From positions 1 through 19,480 of the forward strand of contig CABQJK010000035.1 of assembly GCA_902464495.1 (NCBI GenBank): a DNA stretch of 19,480 bases. The letters are read 5' to 3'. Under the pieces are notes generated by a model. It did no database searches, was not told the origin of the DNA, and saw only the letters and a program-made list of their open reading frames with translations. Numbering within the stretch: the stretch's first letter is position 1; each line of letters begins with the position of its first letter. Shown here piece by piece: positions 7,364 to 14,385 of this stretch. Origin of the DNA: an uncultured Collinsella sp. (lineage in GTDB: Bacteria > Actinomycetota > Coriobacteriia > Coriobacteriales > Coriobacteriaceae). The translations under genes and the position numbers were made by a program.

Positions 7364-7574
7364 ACGCGCATGATGGCATAGCGGACGCCATATACGCCCG
7401 AAACTTCGGGCAACGGTATTGGGGCGCGGCTTATCTTCTGCGAACGGTGGGTTTTGAGCTGTCGTATTGAGGGGGGCAGCTTCGGCTGGGGAGGTTTCTG
7501 TCGGCCGCCCCATTTTGGTGAACTTTAGTTGCGGATTCGTAGCTTCTAAGCGTTTTTGCCGACCGCTCAGATGC

Positions 7575-7603
7575 CTCACCAACATAATTTGAGTTATTCG
7601 GCC
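7575..7603 (+). repeat. Island repeat, copy 3
   Basis: It contains CTCACCAACATAATTTGAG and TTATTCGGCC. It is inverted relative to copy 4 and lies upstream of the nuclease-like gene. In the reading frame in which copies 1, 2 and 4 give a PPTFFELFG-like peptide, this copy has a stop codon. Confidence 0.78.
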
Positions 7604-7817
7604 TTATCCTATACGAATGGTGCGATCGCAACGTCCTATTCGAATTGATTCAGGTAGATTTATGGGGCTTGGTTGCGAAATTGGGGCGACTATAGATCGC
7701 GCTCGATTGCGGTTCAAGGGGCCTCGACTAGTGGTTCAGCTGGCCGAACAACTCGAAAAAAGTAGGTGGGCCAACCTGCCGACTATGTGAAGCACGCGAA
7801 TTTGCTCGTTTTGATGC
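7604..7817. other. Non-coding stretch of the AT-richer island
   Basis: Apart from repeat copy 4 (listed separately), I find no open frame with a plausible start and no clear promoter pair. It contains the 8-bp palindrome GCGATCGC near 7624. It would hold the promoter of the nuclease-like gene if that gene is transcribed from upstream. Confidence 0.4.
7742..7770 (-). repeat. Island repeat, copy 4
   Basis: The minus strand reads CCCACCTACTTTTTTCGAG then TTGTTCGGCC. With copy 3 it bounds a 196-bp segment, a layout parallel to that of copies 1 and 2 on the other side of the gene. Confidence 0.8.
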
Positions 7818-7853
7818 AAACTAGGGTGCAGCCATAAGACTGCGCCCTAGTTT
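7818..7853. terminator. Bidirectional hairpin downstream of the exonuclease gene
   Basis: AAACTAGGGTGCAG pairs with CTGCGCCCTAGTTT (14 bp with one G-T pair) around an 8-base loop. It lies 66 bp beyond the exonuclease stop. The tails are short (TTT), so it may be a weak terminator working on both strands. Confidence 0.6.
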
Positions 7854-7918
7854 ACTGCGTGCCGGTGCCTCCAGACGGATTGCACTGTGCCTGGCAGGCG
7901 CTCCCGCAGATGGATCGG

Positions 7919-8887
7919 TTATTTCGCGAATAGGTTCTTGAGGTTGAACTCGGCCTGTACCGTGCGGAGCATGAGGTCGGTGTCGTCCAGACCCAGATGC
8001 TGCTCGTTGGCGTCGGGCGCGAGGGTGCCGCGACGGCGTGCCCAGTTCTCGAGCGCGGCGGGGGCGGACTCGCGGGGGAGCGAGCGCACGTCGGCGTCCA
8101 GGCTGCGGCAGATCTGGCGCGAGTCGATGACAATGATCTTGCCCGCGCGGCGTGCCTCGGCGTAACCGTCCAGGTGAATCTTGAACCAGCTGTCCTCGAA
8201 GGCAGCATTGTGTGCCATGTACGGGTACTTCTTCATGAGCTTGAGCAGCTGCTTCTGCAGCTCCTTGTTCTCGCGGAACGGCTTTTTGCCGTCGATGTCG
8301 TCCCAGGTGATGTGATGGATGTTCGATAGCGGCACATCCTCGCCGCGGTAGATGTCGGGCAGGCCGCAGTAGTGTGCTTCGGCGTCATGCGGCACGGCGT
8401 CGCTGGTGAGATCCATGATCTCCCAGCCCACGTTGATGATGTAGCCACGCTCGGGCGCGCGACCGGTGGTCTCGATGTCGATGCCCAACACCGTGCCTTG
8501 GATGGGCTTGCGGGCATAGGCCACGCCGAGTGCATCGCGGTCACCGCGGATCTCGCGCATGACCGATGCGGCGGTACGCTTTTGCATCTTACCGATGGCC
8601 GCGCAGGTGTCGGCGTCGGACAGGCCGCGCGAGAGCGTCGCGGGCGTCACGTTGCGCAGGCGCGCCTCGCCAATCTGGTCGCACAGGTCGCGGTTGCGGT
8701 CGGCCAGGTCGCGCACGGTGGCAAAGTCGAAGCCGGGGTCGCCCTCGGCGGTAAAGTACTCGGTCTCGAGCACCTTGAGGGCCTCCTCGCCCTTCTGGCG
8801 CTCGGACTCCATGGCGCCGTGATCGCCGTAGATAAACATGGGGATAAACGGCTGACGCTCGTATTCGAGTGCTTGCGATACGTTCAT
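7919..8887 (-). CDS. DEDDh-type 3'-5' exonuclease (DnaQ-like) with extra N-terminal region
   Basis: This is a cytosolic exonuclease of the DnaQ/RNase T superfamily acting on DNA or RNA 3' ends. Motif Exo I is IDIETTG with Asp137 and Glu139, Exo II is HNAAFED (226-232) with Asp232, and Exo III is HLGLDD with His297 and Asp302, so all four acidic ligands and the DEDDh histidine are present. Residues 1-130 precede the nuclease fold; they are charged and mostly helical, and I recognise no domain there. The insertion around 175-205 (the GLPDIYRGEDVP region) is long for a plain epsilon-like fold. AAGGAG 8 bp before the ATG fixes the start. It is divergent from the metal exporter, with 171 bp between. 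Its substrate cannot be told from the sequence. Confidence 0.88.
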   Translation of the reverse strand: MNVSQALEYERQPFIPMFIYGDHGAMESERQKGEEALKVLETEYFTAEGDPGFDFATVRDLADRNRDLCDQIGEARLRNVTPATLSRGLSDADTCAAIGKMQKRTAASVMREIRGDRDALGVAYARKPIQGTVLGIDIETTGRAPERGYIINVGWEIMDLTSDAVPHDAEAHYCGLPDIYRGEDVPLSNIHHITWDDIDGKKPFRENKELQKQLLKLMKKYPYMAHNAAFEDSWFKIHLDGYAEARRAGKIIVIDSRQICRSLDADVRSLPRESAPAALENWARRRGTLAPDANEQHLGLDDTDLMLRTVQAEFNLKNLFAK

Positions 8888-8968
8888 ATACTGCTCCTTG
8901 GACGGGCCGCGTCGCGCGGCTCGGGGTTACTGAGTTGTGGCGAGATGATAGTTTACCATGGGCAACTA

Positions 8969-8996
8969 TTGGCACCGCGCCCGGGACAACTACAAT
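8969..8996 (+). promoter_or_regulatory. Candidate promoter of the metal exporter gene
   Basis: TTGGCA (8969-8974), a 16-bp spacer and TACAAT (8991-8996). A short inverted repeat, CCTAG/CTAGG, lies just downstream at about 8999-9015, where the transcript would begin. I see no manganese riboswitch-like structure in the remaining leader. Confidence 0.45.
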
Positions 8997-9058
8997 ACCC
9001 TAGTCGATCGCTAGGACTTTTACAATGTTGCCGAAAGACACGAAAGGTTCCATCCGTC

Positions 9059-10147
9059 ATGGATTTACTGATTGATATTCTGCTTGACGCCGGCAAGGAC
9101 ACGCTGTCCCTGGTGCCGTTTTTGTTGGTGACGTATCTGGCCCTCGAGACCCTGGAACACGTCGCGGGCGACCGCGTTAACGGCGCCATCAAGCGCGCTG
9201 GTGCCGCGGGTCCGGTGGTTGGCTCGTTGTTGGGCATGGTGCCGCAGTGCGGCTTTTCGGCAATGGCGGCCACGCTGTACGCCGGTCGTGTCGTGACCTT
9301 GGGCACGTTGGTGGCGGTGTTCCTTTCGACCTCCGATGAGATGCTGCCACTGTTGCTCGCCGAGCAGGTGCCCTTGCAGACCATGGCGATGTTTTTGGCT
9401 TCGAAGGCACTGATCGCGCTGGTTACGGGCTTTATCGTGGACGCCGCCATTCGCGGCCTGCGTCGTAACGCTCGCGCGCATGCGGCGATTCGCCGTACCG
9501 TGCTGGGAATCGCGGCCAACCCGGCCCACGTGAACTGCGCGCACGATGACCACAGCGGTGGCGACATCATTGACGAGGTGGCCGAGGCGGGCGTGAGCGC
9601 CGATCACATCCACGAGCTGTGCGAGCGCGACCATTGCGGCTGCGACGATGACGAGGGCGAACCCGACCACGGACACGGCCACGATCACGGTCATGAAGGC
9701 GAGCATGAACACCACCACGGCCACGGTCACTCCCACTCACACGAAGGCGCGCCCGTCGTGTCGATCATCCGCAGCGCAATCTCGCACACCGTGCAGGTTT
9801 CGGTATTCATTTTCCTGGTGACGCTGATTCTGGTCGCCGTGTTCGAGACCTTTGGTGAGTCGGCAATCGAGCAGTTCCTGCGCGGCAATGAGACGATCGC
9901 CGTCCTGGGCTCGGCGCTTGTCGGTCTGATCCCCAACTGCTCTGCCAGCGTCGTTATTACGCAGTTGTACCTCGAAGGTGCGCTGCAGCTGGCGCCGATG
10001 CTCGCCGGCACGCTCATCTCTGCCGGCGTGGGCTACCTGGTGCTGTTCCGCACCAACCGTAGCGCCCGCGAAAACGCCCTGTTCCTGGTCATGATGTATG
10101 TCATCGGTGCCGGCTGGGGACTCATCTTATCCGCCTGTGGCCTCTAA
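9059..10147 (+). CDS. Putative manganese/divalent-metal transporter with His-rich loop
   Basis: This is a polytopic membrane protein of the type annotated as putative manganese transporter (ArsP-like permease fold). Two halves of membrane helices (about 10-150 and 235-362) carry matching signatures: GMVPQCGFSA (59-68) and GLIPNCSASV (289-298). These look like an internal duplication with a Pro-x-Cys in each half. A serine-rich LSTSDE motif (89-94) follows the first. The central cytosolic loop (about 155-230) is packed with His, Asp and Cys, including a His/Gly-rich run at 204-228, and is likely to bind metal. GAAAGG lies 11 bp before the ATG. The open frame extends far upstream but only as the antisense of the exonuclease gene, so the ATG at 9059 is chosen. 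The metal is inferred from the family; zinc is also possible given the His-rich loop. Confidence 0.85.
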   Translation: MDLLIDILLDAGKDTLSLVPFLLVTYLALETLEHVAGDRVNGAIKRAGAAGPVVGSLLGMVPQCGFSAMAATLYAGRVVTLGTLVAVFLSTSDEMLPLLLAEQVPLQTMAMFLASKALIALVTGFIVDAAIRGLRRNARAHAAIRRTVLGIAANPAHVNCAHDDHSGGDIIDEVAEAGVSADHIHELCERDHCGCDDDEGEPDHGHGHDHGHEGEHEHHHGHGHSHSHEGAPVVSIIRSAISHTVQVSVFIFLVTLILVAVFETFGESAIEQFLRGNETIAVLGSALVGLIPNCSASVVITQLYLEGALQLAPMLAGTLISAGVGYLVLFRTNRSARENALFLVMMYVIGAGWGLILSACGL

Positions 10148-10179
10148 GTAGATTTTTGGGACATGACTTAAAATCTACC
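10147..10179 (+). repeat. Quasi-palindromic element, copy 1
   Basis: A 33-base unit starting AGTAGATTTTTGGGACATG and ending AAAATCTACC; its ends pair with each other. It begins on the last base of the exporter's stop codon. A second copy in opposite orientation lies 38 bp away. Confidence 0.75.
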
Positions 10180-10217
10180 CTTATGACCAGGGCATTTCTC
10201 ACAGTCAAAAACAAAAA

Positions 10218-10250
10218 GGTAGATTTTTAGGCATGTCCCAAAAATCTACC
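10218..10250 (-). repeat. Quasi-palindromic element, copy 2
   Basis: GGTAGATTTTT and AAAAATCTACC (11 bp, perfect) pair around an 11-base loop. The whole unit is the reverse complement of copy 1 with four differences. It lies 4 bp beyond the stop of the yaiI-like gene, so it can serve as a terminator for that strand. Confidence 0.75.
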
Positions 10251-10254
10251 TTGG

Positions 10255-10737
10255 TTAGTGTAGTAGCTCGGCAAGGTTGCGCTTAAAGCGGGATCGGTCC
10301 TCGCTGGTGAAGGCTGCCGGTCCGCGGGTGCGACCGCCGGCGCGGCGCACCTTCTTTTCCTCGTGACGGATAAACAGCTGCATGTCGATAGTTGCCTTGT
10401 CGTAGACGCGCCCGCGTACGCCGATGGCAGCGGCATCGCGTCCGAGCACCATACTCGCCAGGCCAATATCCTGCGTCACGACCACATCGCCCGCCTGCAG
10501 GCGCTCGACAATGGCAAAGTCGGCGCTATCGGCTCCCACGCTCACATCGAGCGTCGTGACCCAAAAGCCCCGACGCGCGTGCTCGGCGTCGCGCGGATCG
10601 TCGCGGCGAATGTGACGTTCCAGGTTCTGCGTGCTGTTGCCAGCGATAACCACGGCGACGCCCGCCCGTCGGGCGCAGTCGATTGACTCGCGCGTGACCG
10701 GGCAGGCGTCAGCGTCAATAAAAAGGGTTCGCGGCAT
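10255..10737 (-). CDS. yaiI: YaiI/YqxD family protein (UPF0178, DUF188)
   Basis: This is a small cytosolic protein of the widespread UPF0178 family, thought to have a PIN-like nuclease fold; its biological role is not established. The hallmark is IDADACPV (7-14) with Asp8 and Asp10. GADSADFAIV (68-77) supplies Asp70 and Asp73, and VVTQDIGLA (86-94) adds Asp90, giving the cluster of acidic residues expected of a metal-dependent nuclease. The length of 160 residues is normal. Its ATG directly follows the stop codon of the DUF308 gene with no bases in between and no separate ribosome site, so it is probably translated by coupling. Confidence 0.92.
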   Translation of the reverse strand: MPRTLFIDADACPVTRESIDCARRAGVAVVIAGNSTQNLERHIRRDDPRDAEHARRGFWVTTLDVSVGADSADFAIVERLQAGDVVVTQDIGLASMVLGRDAAAIGVRGRVYDKATIDMQLFIRHEEKKVRRAGGRTRGPAAFTSEDRSRFKRNLAELLH

Positions 10738-11340
10738 CTAGTGCACCATTTTGCCAAATTGAATGGCGCGAACAATCAGCGTCACGCCAAACACCAGCAG
10801 CGCAGCGCCGCTAAAGATGACGAGCATCTTGGCCGACCACAGCGGATAGATAAACACGAACATGCCGGCGATGATGGAGAGCGCACCGCTCAGGATGGCG
10901 AGGGCGCGGTTGGACGAAAGTTCGGACTCCAGAATCGACATGACACCCTCGACGATCCAGCCAAAGCCGGCAACGATCACCACGAGCGTGGTGAGGGTTG
11001 CGGTCGAGAACGCCTGATTGCGCAGGATTATCACGCCGCCCAGGATGATGAGCAGGTTGGAGATGATGCTCGTCACACGCCAGCCGGTGGGCAGCAGCGG
11101 CTCGAAAATAGCGGTAAACAGCCTGATGGCAGCCGTGATCACAAAGTAGAAGCCTAGGACGGTCGTCAAAAAGACGAGGGACTTGGCGGGTGCAAAAAGC
11201 AGTGCGATGCCGGCGAGGAGCGCGATGACACCCGTGATGGCGTAGATCCAGCGCACGGCCTTGACGGCCTTGCCCGCCATGCTTTTCTCGTCAAATCCAA
11301 ACGCGCTCGATTGCTTGTCATCGTTCTTAAAGATGCCCAT
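10738..11340 (-). CDS. DUF308/HdeD-like membrane protein
   Basis: This is an integral membrane protein of 200 residues with six predicted helices (about 31-50, 54-76, 88-106, 114-134, 144-163 and 168-190) in pairs, the layout of HdeD/DUF308 proteins. HdeD in Escherichia coli is linked to acid stress, but the function of this family is generally unknown. The N-terminal 28 residues are polar. AAAGGAG stands 6 bp before the ATG. The gene is first in a two-gene unit with the yaiI-like gene and is divergent from the nitroreductase. Confidence 0.85.
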   Translation of the reverse strand: MGIFKNDDKQSSAFGFDEKSMAGKAVKAVRWIYAITGVIALLAGIALLFAPAKSLVFLTTVLGFYFVITAAIRLFTAIFEPLLPTGWRVTSIISNLLIILGGVIILRNQAFSTATLTTLVVIVAGFGWIVEGVMSILESELSSNRALAILSGALSIIAGMFVFIYPLWSAKMLVIFSGAALLVFGVTLIVRAIQFGKMVH

Positions 11341-11480
11341 GAGGTCTCCTTTCCTTGTGGCATAAGCCGTAGCTCTTGCAACCAGTATCGCCCAAGGGCG
11401 TCGTTGCGTGGGGCGGGAAGGGCGAATTGGCGCCTCACCTTCCCGAATTGTTACCTTTGTTCCCGCTTTGGTGGGGAGTA

Positions 11481-11496
11481 TTCAACAGTTGTAGAA
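11481..11496. promoter_or_regulatory. Imperfect 16-bp palindrome in the DUF308/nitroreductase divergent region
   Basis: The pattern TTC-N-ACA-NN-TGT-N-GAA is symmetrical at 12 of 16 positions. GAACA and TGTTC follow at 11494-11512 as a second inverted repeat. Both lie upstream of the nitroreductase and may bind a regulator. No regulator gene is adjacent. Confidence 0.25.
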
Positions 11497-11574
11497 CATT
11501 GCAGCTCTGTTCGTTATTGCCTACGTTTTAGGTTAGATTTTCCTAAGAACAATTGCCTTATTTTGGGGGTCCCT

Positions 11575-12246
11575 ATGAACGAATCTGTTCCCGCGGCACC
11601 GTCGAGCGTGGAGTCGATGGCAAGGCAGGGTTGCGAAAAGCTTGGCCTGGATACGTTCGACGCGCTGGTCCGTCGCGCCCGCACATGCCGCCGTTTTGAC
11701 GAGTCCATGCGCGTTCCGCGCGAGTTTTTGCTTGAGCTGGCGGAGTTGGCGCACCTGGCTCCTTGCGGTGCCAATGCTCAGCGTCTGCGGTTTCACGTTG
11801 TGAGCGGTGCCGAGGACTGCGCGCGCGTGTTTGACGAGCTCGCGTGGGCCGGCGCGCTCAAGGATTGGCCGGGTCCCGATGAGGGCGAGCGCCCGACCGG
11901 CTACATCGCAATTCTTGCCGAGCGCGCTGTCCCAGGCAAGTCCGCCGCGCCCATTACCGAGGTCGACACCGGCATTGCCGCGCAGACGATGATGCTCGCC
12001 GCTCGCAGCGCTACGCCCGAGGTAGCGGCCTGCATGTTCAAGGCCTTTACACCCCGCGCGATCGACGCCATGGGGCTCGATAATGACAAATACGAGCTCA
12101 AGCTGATCTTGGCCTTTGGCGTGCCGGCCGAGATGCAGGTTATTGACGCGATCGATTCCAACCCCGACGGCTCCATCAATTATTGGCGTGACGAGGCGCA
12201 GGTGCATCACGTGCCCAAGCGTCCGCTTGCCGACGTGCTGCTGTAG
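11575..12246 (+). CDS. Nitroreductase family protein
   Basis: This is an FMN-dependent oxidoreductase of the nitroreductase superfamily, which reduces nitro compounds, quinones or unknown natural substrates with NAD(P)H. RRARTCRRFD (about 38-47) is the phosphate-binding arginine region, APCGANAQ (62-69) matches the conserved aPSgxNxQ FMN loop, and DTGIAAQTMMLAAR (about 133-146) is the helix that packs on the flavin. The length of 223 residues is normal. The ATG at 11575 is preceded by GGGGG about 7 bp away; the frame is open further upstream but that part has no family similarity. The N-terminal 25 residues precede the fold. It stands alone, followed by a hairpin and the phosphatase pair. Confidence 0.88.
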   Translation: MNESVPAAPSSVESMARQGCEKLGLDTFDALVRRARTCRRFDESMRVPREFLLELAELAHLAPCGANAQRLRFHVVSGAEDCARVFDELAWAGALKDWPGPDEGERPTGYIAILAERAVPGKSAAPITEVDTGIAAQTMMLAARSATPEVAACMFKAFTPRAIDAMGLDNDKYELKLILAFGVPAEMQVIDAIDSNPDGSINYWRDEAQVHHVPKRPLADVLL

Positions 12247-12281
12247 TTGTGCGTCGTTGCGGTGCAATCCGGCGGCAAAAT

Positions 12282-12312
12282 CACCACAAAGGCTCCTGTC
12301 CCCTTTGTGGTG
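12282..12312 (+). repeat. Perfect hairpin just before the first histidine phosphatase
   Basis: CACCACAAAGG pairs with CCTTTGTGGTG (11 bp, no mismatch) around a 9-base loop. It lies 35 bp after the nitroreductase stop and 5 bp before the GGGGAGGG ribosome-binding region of the next gene. There is no T-tract. It may attenuate expression, protect an mRNA end, or be a copy of a dispersed repeat. Confidence 0.7.
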
Positions 12313-12329
12313 GTACGAGGGGAGGGTGT

Positions 12330-12872
12330 GTGGCAGATCTGTATTTGGTGCGGCATGGGCAGACTGAGCTCAATGTGCAGAGCATTTTGCAGGGCTGGCA
12401 CGATTCGCCGCTTACGGCGCACGGGCGCGAGCAGGCGCTGACGGCGCGTACGGCGTTTGCGGCGCGTGGTGTGGCCTTTGATCATGTGTATTCCTCGCCG
12501 TTGGGCCGGGCGCGGCATACGGCCGAGCTTATCGTTGGCGAGGGCCGTTCCATTGAGCTGGTCGATGACCTGCGTGAGTGGCATTTTGGCTCGCTGGAGG
12601 GCACATCAAATCGCGAGATGCCGCCGCAGCCCTGGGGCGATTATCCGGTGGCCTTTGGCGGTGAGTCGGAAGTGCAGCTTCAGTCGCGCATGGTCGCGGC
12701 GCTGTCCCGTATTATGGCCCGGCCGCAGCACGACTGCGTGCTGGCGGTTTCCCACGGCTCAGCCTGCCAGGAGTTTCTTGAGTATGTGACTGGCGGGGGA
12801 GAGCTACCCGACAACGGTGCCGTGCTTCATTTTGGCTATTGCGACGGGGCGTTTTCGCTCTTGGGTTGGTAA
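12330..12872 (+). CDS. Histidine phosphatase family protein (first of tandem pair)
   Basis: This is a phosphoglycerate-mutase-like phosphatase. The phosphohistidine is His9 in VRHGQTELN, Glu83 in REWHFG is the likely acid/base, and His142 in SHGSA completes the site. Length 180 residues. The GTG at 12330 is chosen because the family begins exactly here (VADLYLVRHG) and GGAGG lies 4 bp before; the frame is open upstream but crosses the hairpin and lacks family similarity. Substrate unknown; such proteins range from cofactor-dependent mutases to small-molecule or phosphoprotein phosphatases. A paralogue follows 17 bp later, so the two are co-transcribed. Confidence 0.88.
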   Translation: MADLYLVRHGQTELNVQSILQGWHDSPLTAHGREQALTARTAFAARGVAFDHVYSSPLGRARHTAELIVGEGRSIELVDDLREWHFGSLEGTSNREMPPQPWGDYPVAFGGESEVQLQSRMVAALSRIMARPQHDCVLAVSHGSACQEFLEYVTGGGELPDNGAVLHFGYCDGAFSLLGW

Positions 12873-12889
12873 CGAACGAAAGGACCCCT

Positions 12890-13525
12890 ATGAATAAAGA
12901 TCTGTATCTGGTCCGTCATGGACAGACGATATTCAACCTTAAGCGTATCATTCAGGGGTGGAGTGACTCGCCGCTTACGCAGCTGGGTTGCGACCAGGCG
13001 GCGCGCGCCGGCATGTTTTTACGTGCGCGCGGCATTGAGCCCGATCATGCCTACACCTCTACGCTTCATCGCACCGAGCAGACTATCGCCAACTTGTGGC
13101 CGGGCTTGGCGTACGAGCGCCTGGACGGCCTGCGTGAGTGGTTCTTTGGCGACTTTGAGGCCGAGCGCGTGATGCTTATGCCCGAGCGCCCGTGGCGCGA
13201 CTTCTATCGGCAGTTTGGCGGCGAGGGCCAGATCCAGGTGCGCACGCGCATGGTGGCGACGCTGACCGATCTTATGCAGCGTCCGGACCATACGTGCGTG
13301 CTCGCGGTAAGTCATGGCTCAGCTATCAAGGAGTTTTTGGACCACGTGCGGGGCGCGGCGGCCGACGAGCGCGAACGCGTGCCGGGCAACTGTTCGGTGC
13401 TGCATTTCGTGTTTGACGACGAGACCGGTGCGTTTGAGCTGATTGAGATTTTTACGCAGGAGGATTACGCACGCGAGCTGGGGCTTGAACCGCTGGTGGC
13501 GACAGCGGGTCCGCGACGCGGGTAG
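12890..13525 (+). CDS. Histidine phosphatase family protein (second of tandem pair)
   Basis: This 211-residue phosphatase is clearly related to the gene before it: LYLVRHGQT, QGW-x-DSPLT, LREW-x-FG and LAVSHGSA are shared at equivalent positions. His10, Glu83 and His142 are the active-site residues. It differs by a longer C-terminus (about 165-211) and by FGDFEAE instead of FGSLEG after the acid residue, which may mean a different substrate. GAAAGGA is well placed before the ATG. A strong hairpin downstream closes the unit. Confidence 0.9.
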   Translation: MNKDLYLVRHGQTIFNLKRIIQGWSDSPLTQLGCDQAARAGMFLRARGIEPDHAYTSTLHRTEQTIANLWPGLAYERLDGLREWFFGDFEAERVMLMPERPWRDFYRQFGGEGQIQVRTRMVATLTDLMQRPDHTCVLAVSHGSAIKEFLDHVRGAAADERERVPGNCSVLHFVFDDETGAFELIEIFTQEDYARELGLEPLVATAGPRRG

Positions 13526-13572
13526 CGTGGGTGTGGCGACGCAGGTCGCCGACATAATTGCTCCATGCGAAA

Positions 13573-13611
13573 GGGGCGGGGATGCATGTGCATGTATTGC
13601 ATTCCCGCCCC
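13573..13611. terminator. Terminator hairpin between the phosphatase pair and the DUF1015-like gene
   Basis: GGGGCGGGGATGCA pairs with TGCATTCCCGCCCC (14 bp, one G-T pair) around an 11-base loop. CTGTTTGTT follows on the plus strand and CTTTCG on the minus strand, so it can serve both converging units. Confidence 0.75.
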
Positions 13612-13656
13612 CTGTTTGTTGAGCTGCCGATTTTTGTGCTGGGCGGTCTGGTCTTG

Positions 13657-14346
13657 CTAGAACCGCGCGACCTGGTGGGTGAGCAGGCCCATCGGGACCC
13701 GCTGCGCGGCGCCGCTGACCTGCGCGGCGGGGAAGAGCACGGCAACGGTAAAGTTGAACGGCTCCTTGCCGGTGTACGTTCCGGCGGCACGGGCCTCATC
13801 GGCTAGCAGCTGCGACGCCCCGGTCAGAGCGGCGGCGTAGGCGGGGTCGTCGGCCAGTGCCGGCTCCGGTGCTTGGTCGAGCATAGCGCGGATGGCCCCG
13901 ACGGCGTCCTCGCGCTTGACCTCCCACACGCGATGTGTGACGCCCGCGGGATCGGTGACGGCGTAGAGCGATGCGCCCTCTTTGGCAGCGCTCAAAATGA
14001 TATCCATGACGGGCGACGCCTCGTAGGCGAGCGACACGGGGCGCGGCTGCACCTTGAGCTCGGCGATCGCGCGCGCGGTGGCGAGTGCGTCGATGCTCTC
14101 GGCGGCAGCCTCGTCGCCGCCCGTCAGCACGTTAACCGGGCAAATCGCCACGACACCCGTCACGCGTCCCGGCTCTCCGGAGCATTCGTACACGTAATAC
14201 GCCGCGCCCGGATCTTTGAGCATAAGCCCATCGGTAATCGCGCCGCGCAGGGCTCCGCTGTCACTCAGGATGCTGTCCATCGCAGGCAGCGCCTCGAGCA
14301 CGCGGTCCTGAGCCGGGCGGATGCAGGGAAACGGAAGAGCTTTCAT
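13657..14346 (-). CDS. Shortened DUF1015-like protein
   Basis: The 229-residue protein matches parts of DUF1015: the start (KALPFPCIRPA), YYVYE (51-55), PVSLAYE, SLYAVTDPAGVTHRVWEV (a version of the family's LY-D----GV-HRLW) and VAVLFPA near the C-terminus. Typical DUF1015 proteins have around 400 residues and contain a PPYDV segment, a conserved His-Glu-Lys-Thr and ADGHHR. None is seen here; ALADDPAY stands where ADGHHR is expected. It is either a divergent subfamily or a decayed member. The start has only a weak ribosome site (TTAGGAC). It follows the M20 gene by 39 bp. DUF1015 genes often accompany serC-serA, whose copies lie nearby on the same strand, which hints at a link with serine metabolism. 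Confidence 0.65.
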   Translation of the reverse strand: MKALPFPCIRPAQDRVLEALPAMDSILSDSGALRGAITDGLMLKDPGAAYYVYECSGEPGRVTGVVAICPVNVLTGGDEAAAESIDALATARAIAELKVQPRPVSLAYEASPVMDIILSAAKEGASLYAVTDPAGVTHRVWEVKREDAVGAIRAMLDQAPEPALADDPAYAAALTGASQLLADEARAAGTYTGKEPFNFTVAVLFPAAQVSGAAQRVPMGLLTHQVARF

Positions 14347-14385
14347 GGACGGTCCTAACGCGCGAGTCGGTTTGTTCGCGGCTTA

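Noticed and set aside
5915..7770. CRISPR array
   Set aside because: There are four repeat copies, but their orientation alternates, the spacing is irregular (about 165-1,440 bp) and no cas gene is present.
5915..7770. Insertion sequence with target-site duplication
   Set aside because: I found no direct repeats next to either repeat pair and no transposase, so a classical IS is not supported.
8372..9058. Upstream extension of the exporter's open frame (591 residues in total)
   Set aside because: It is the antisense of the exonuclease gene in high-GC DNA; the family similarity and a ribosome site begin at 9059.
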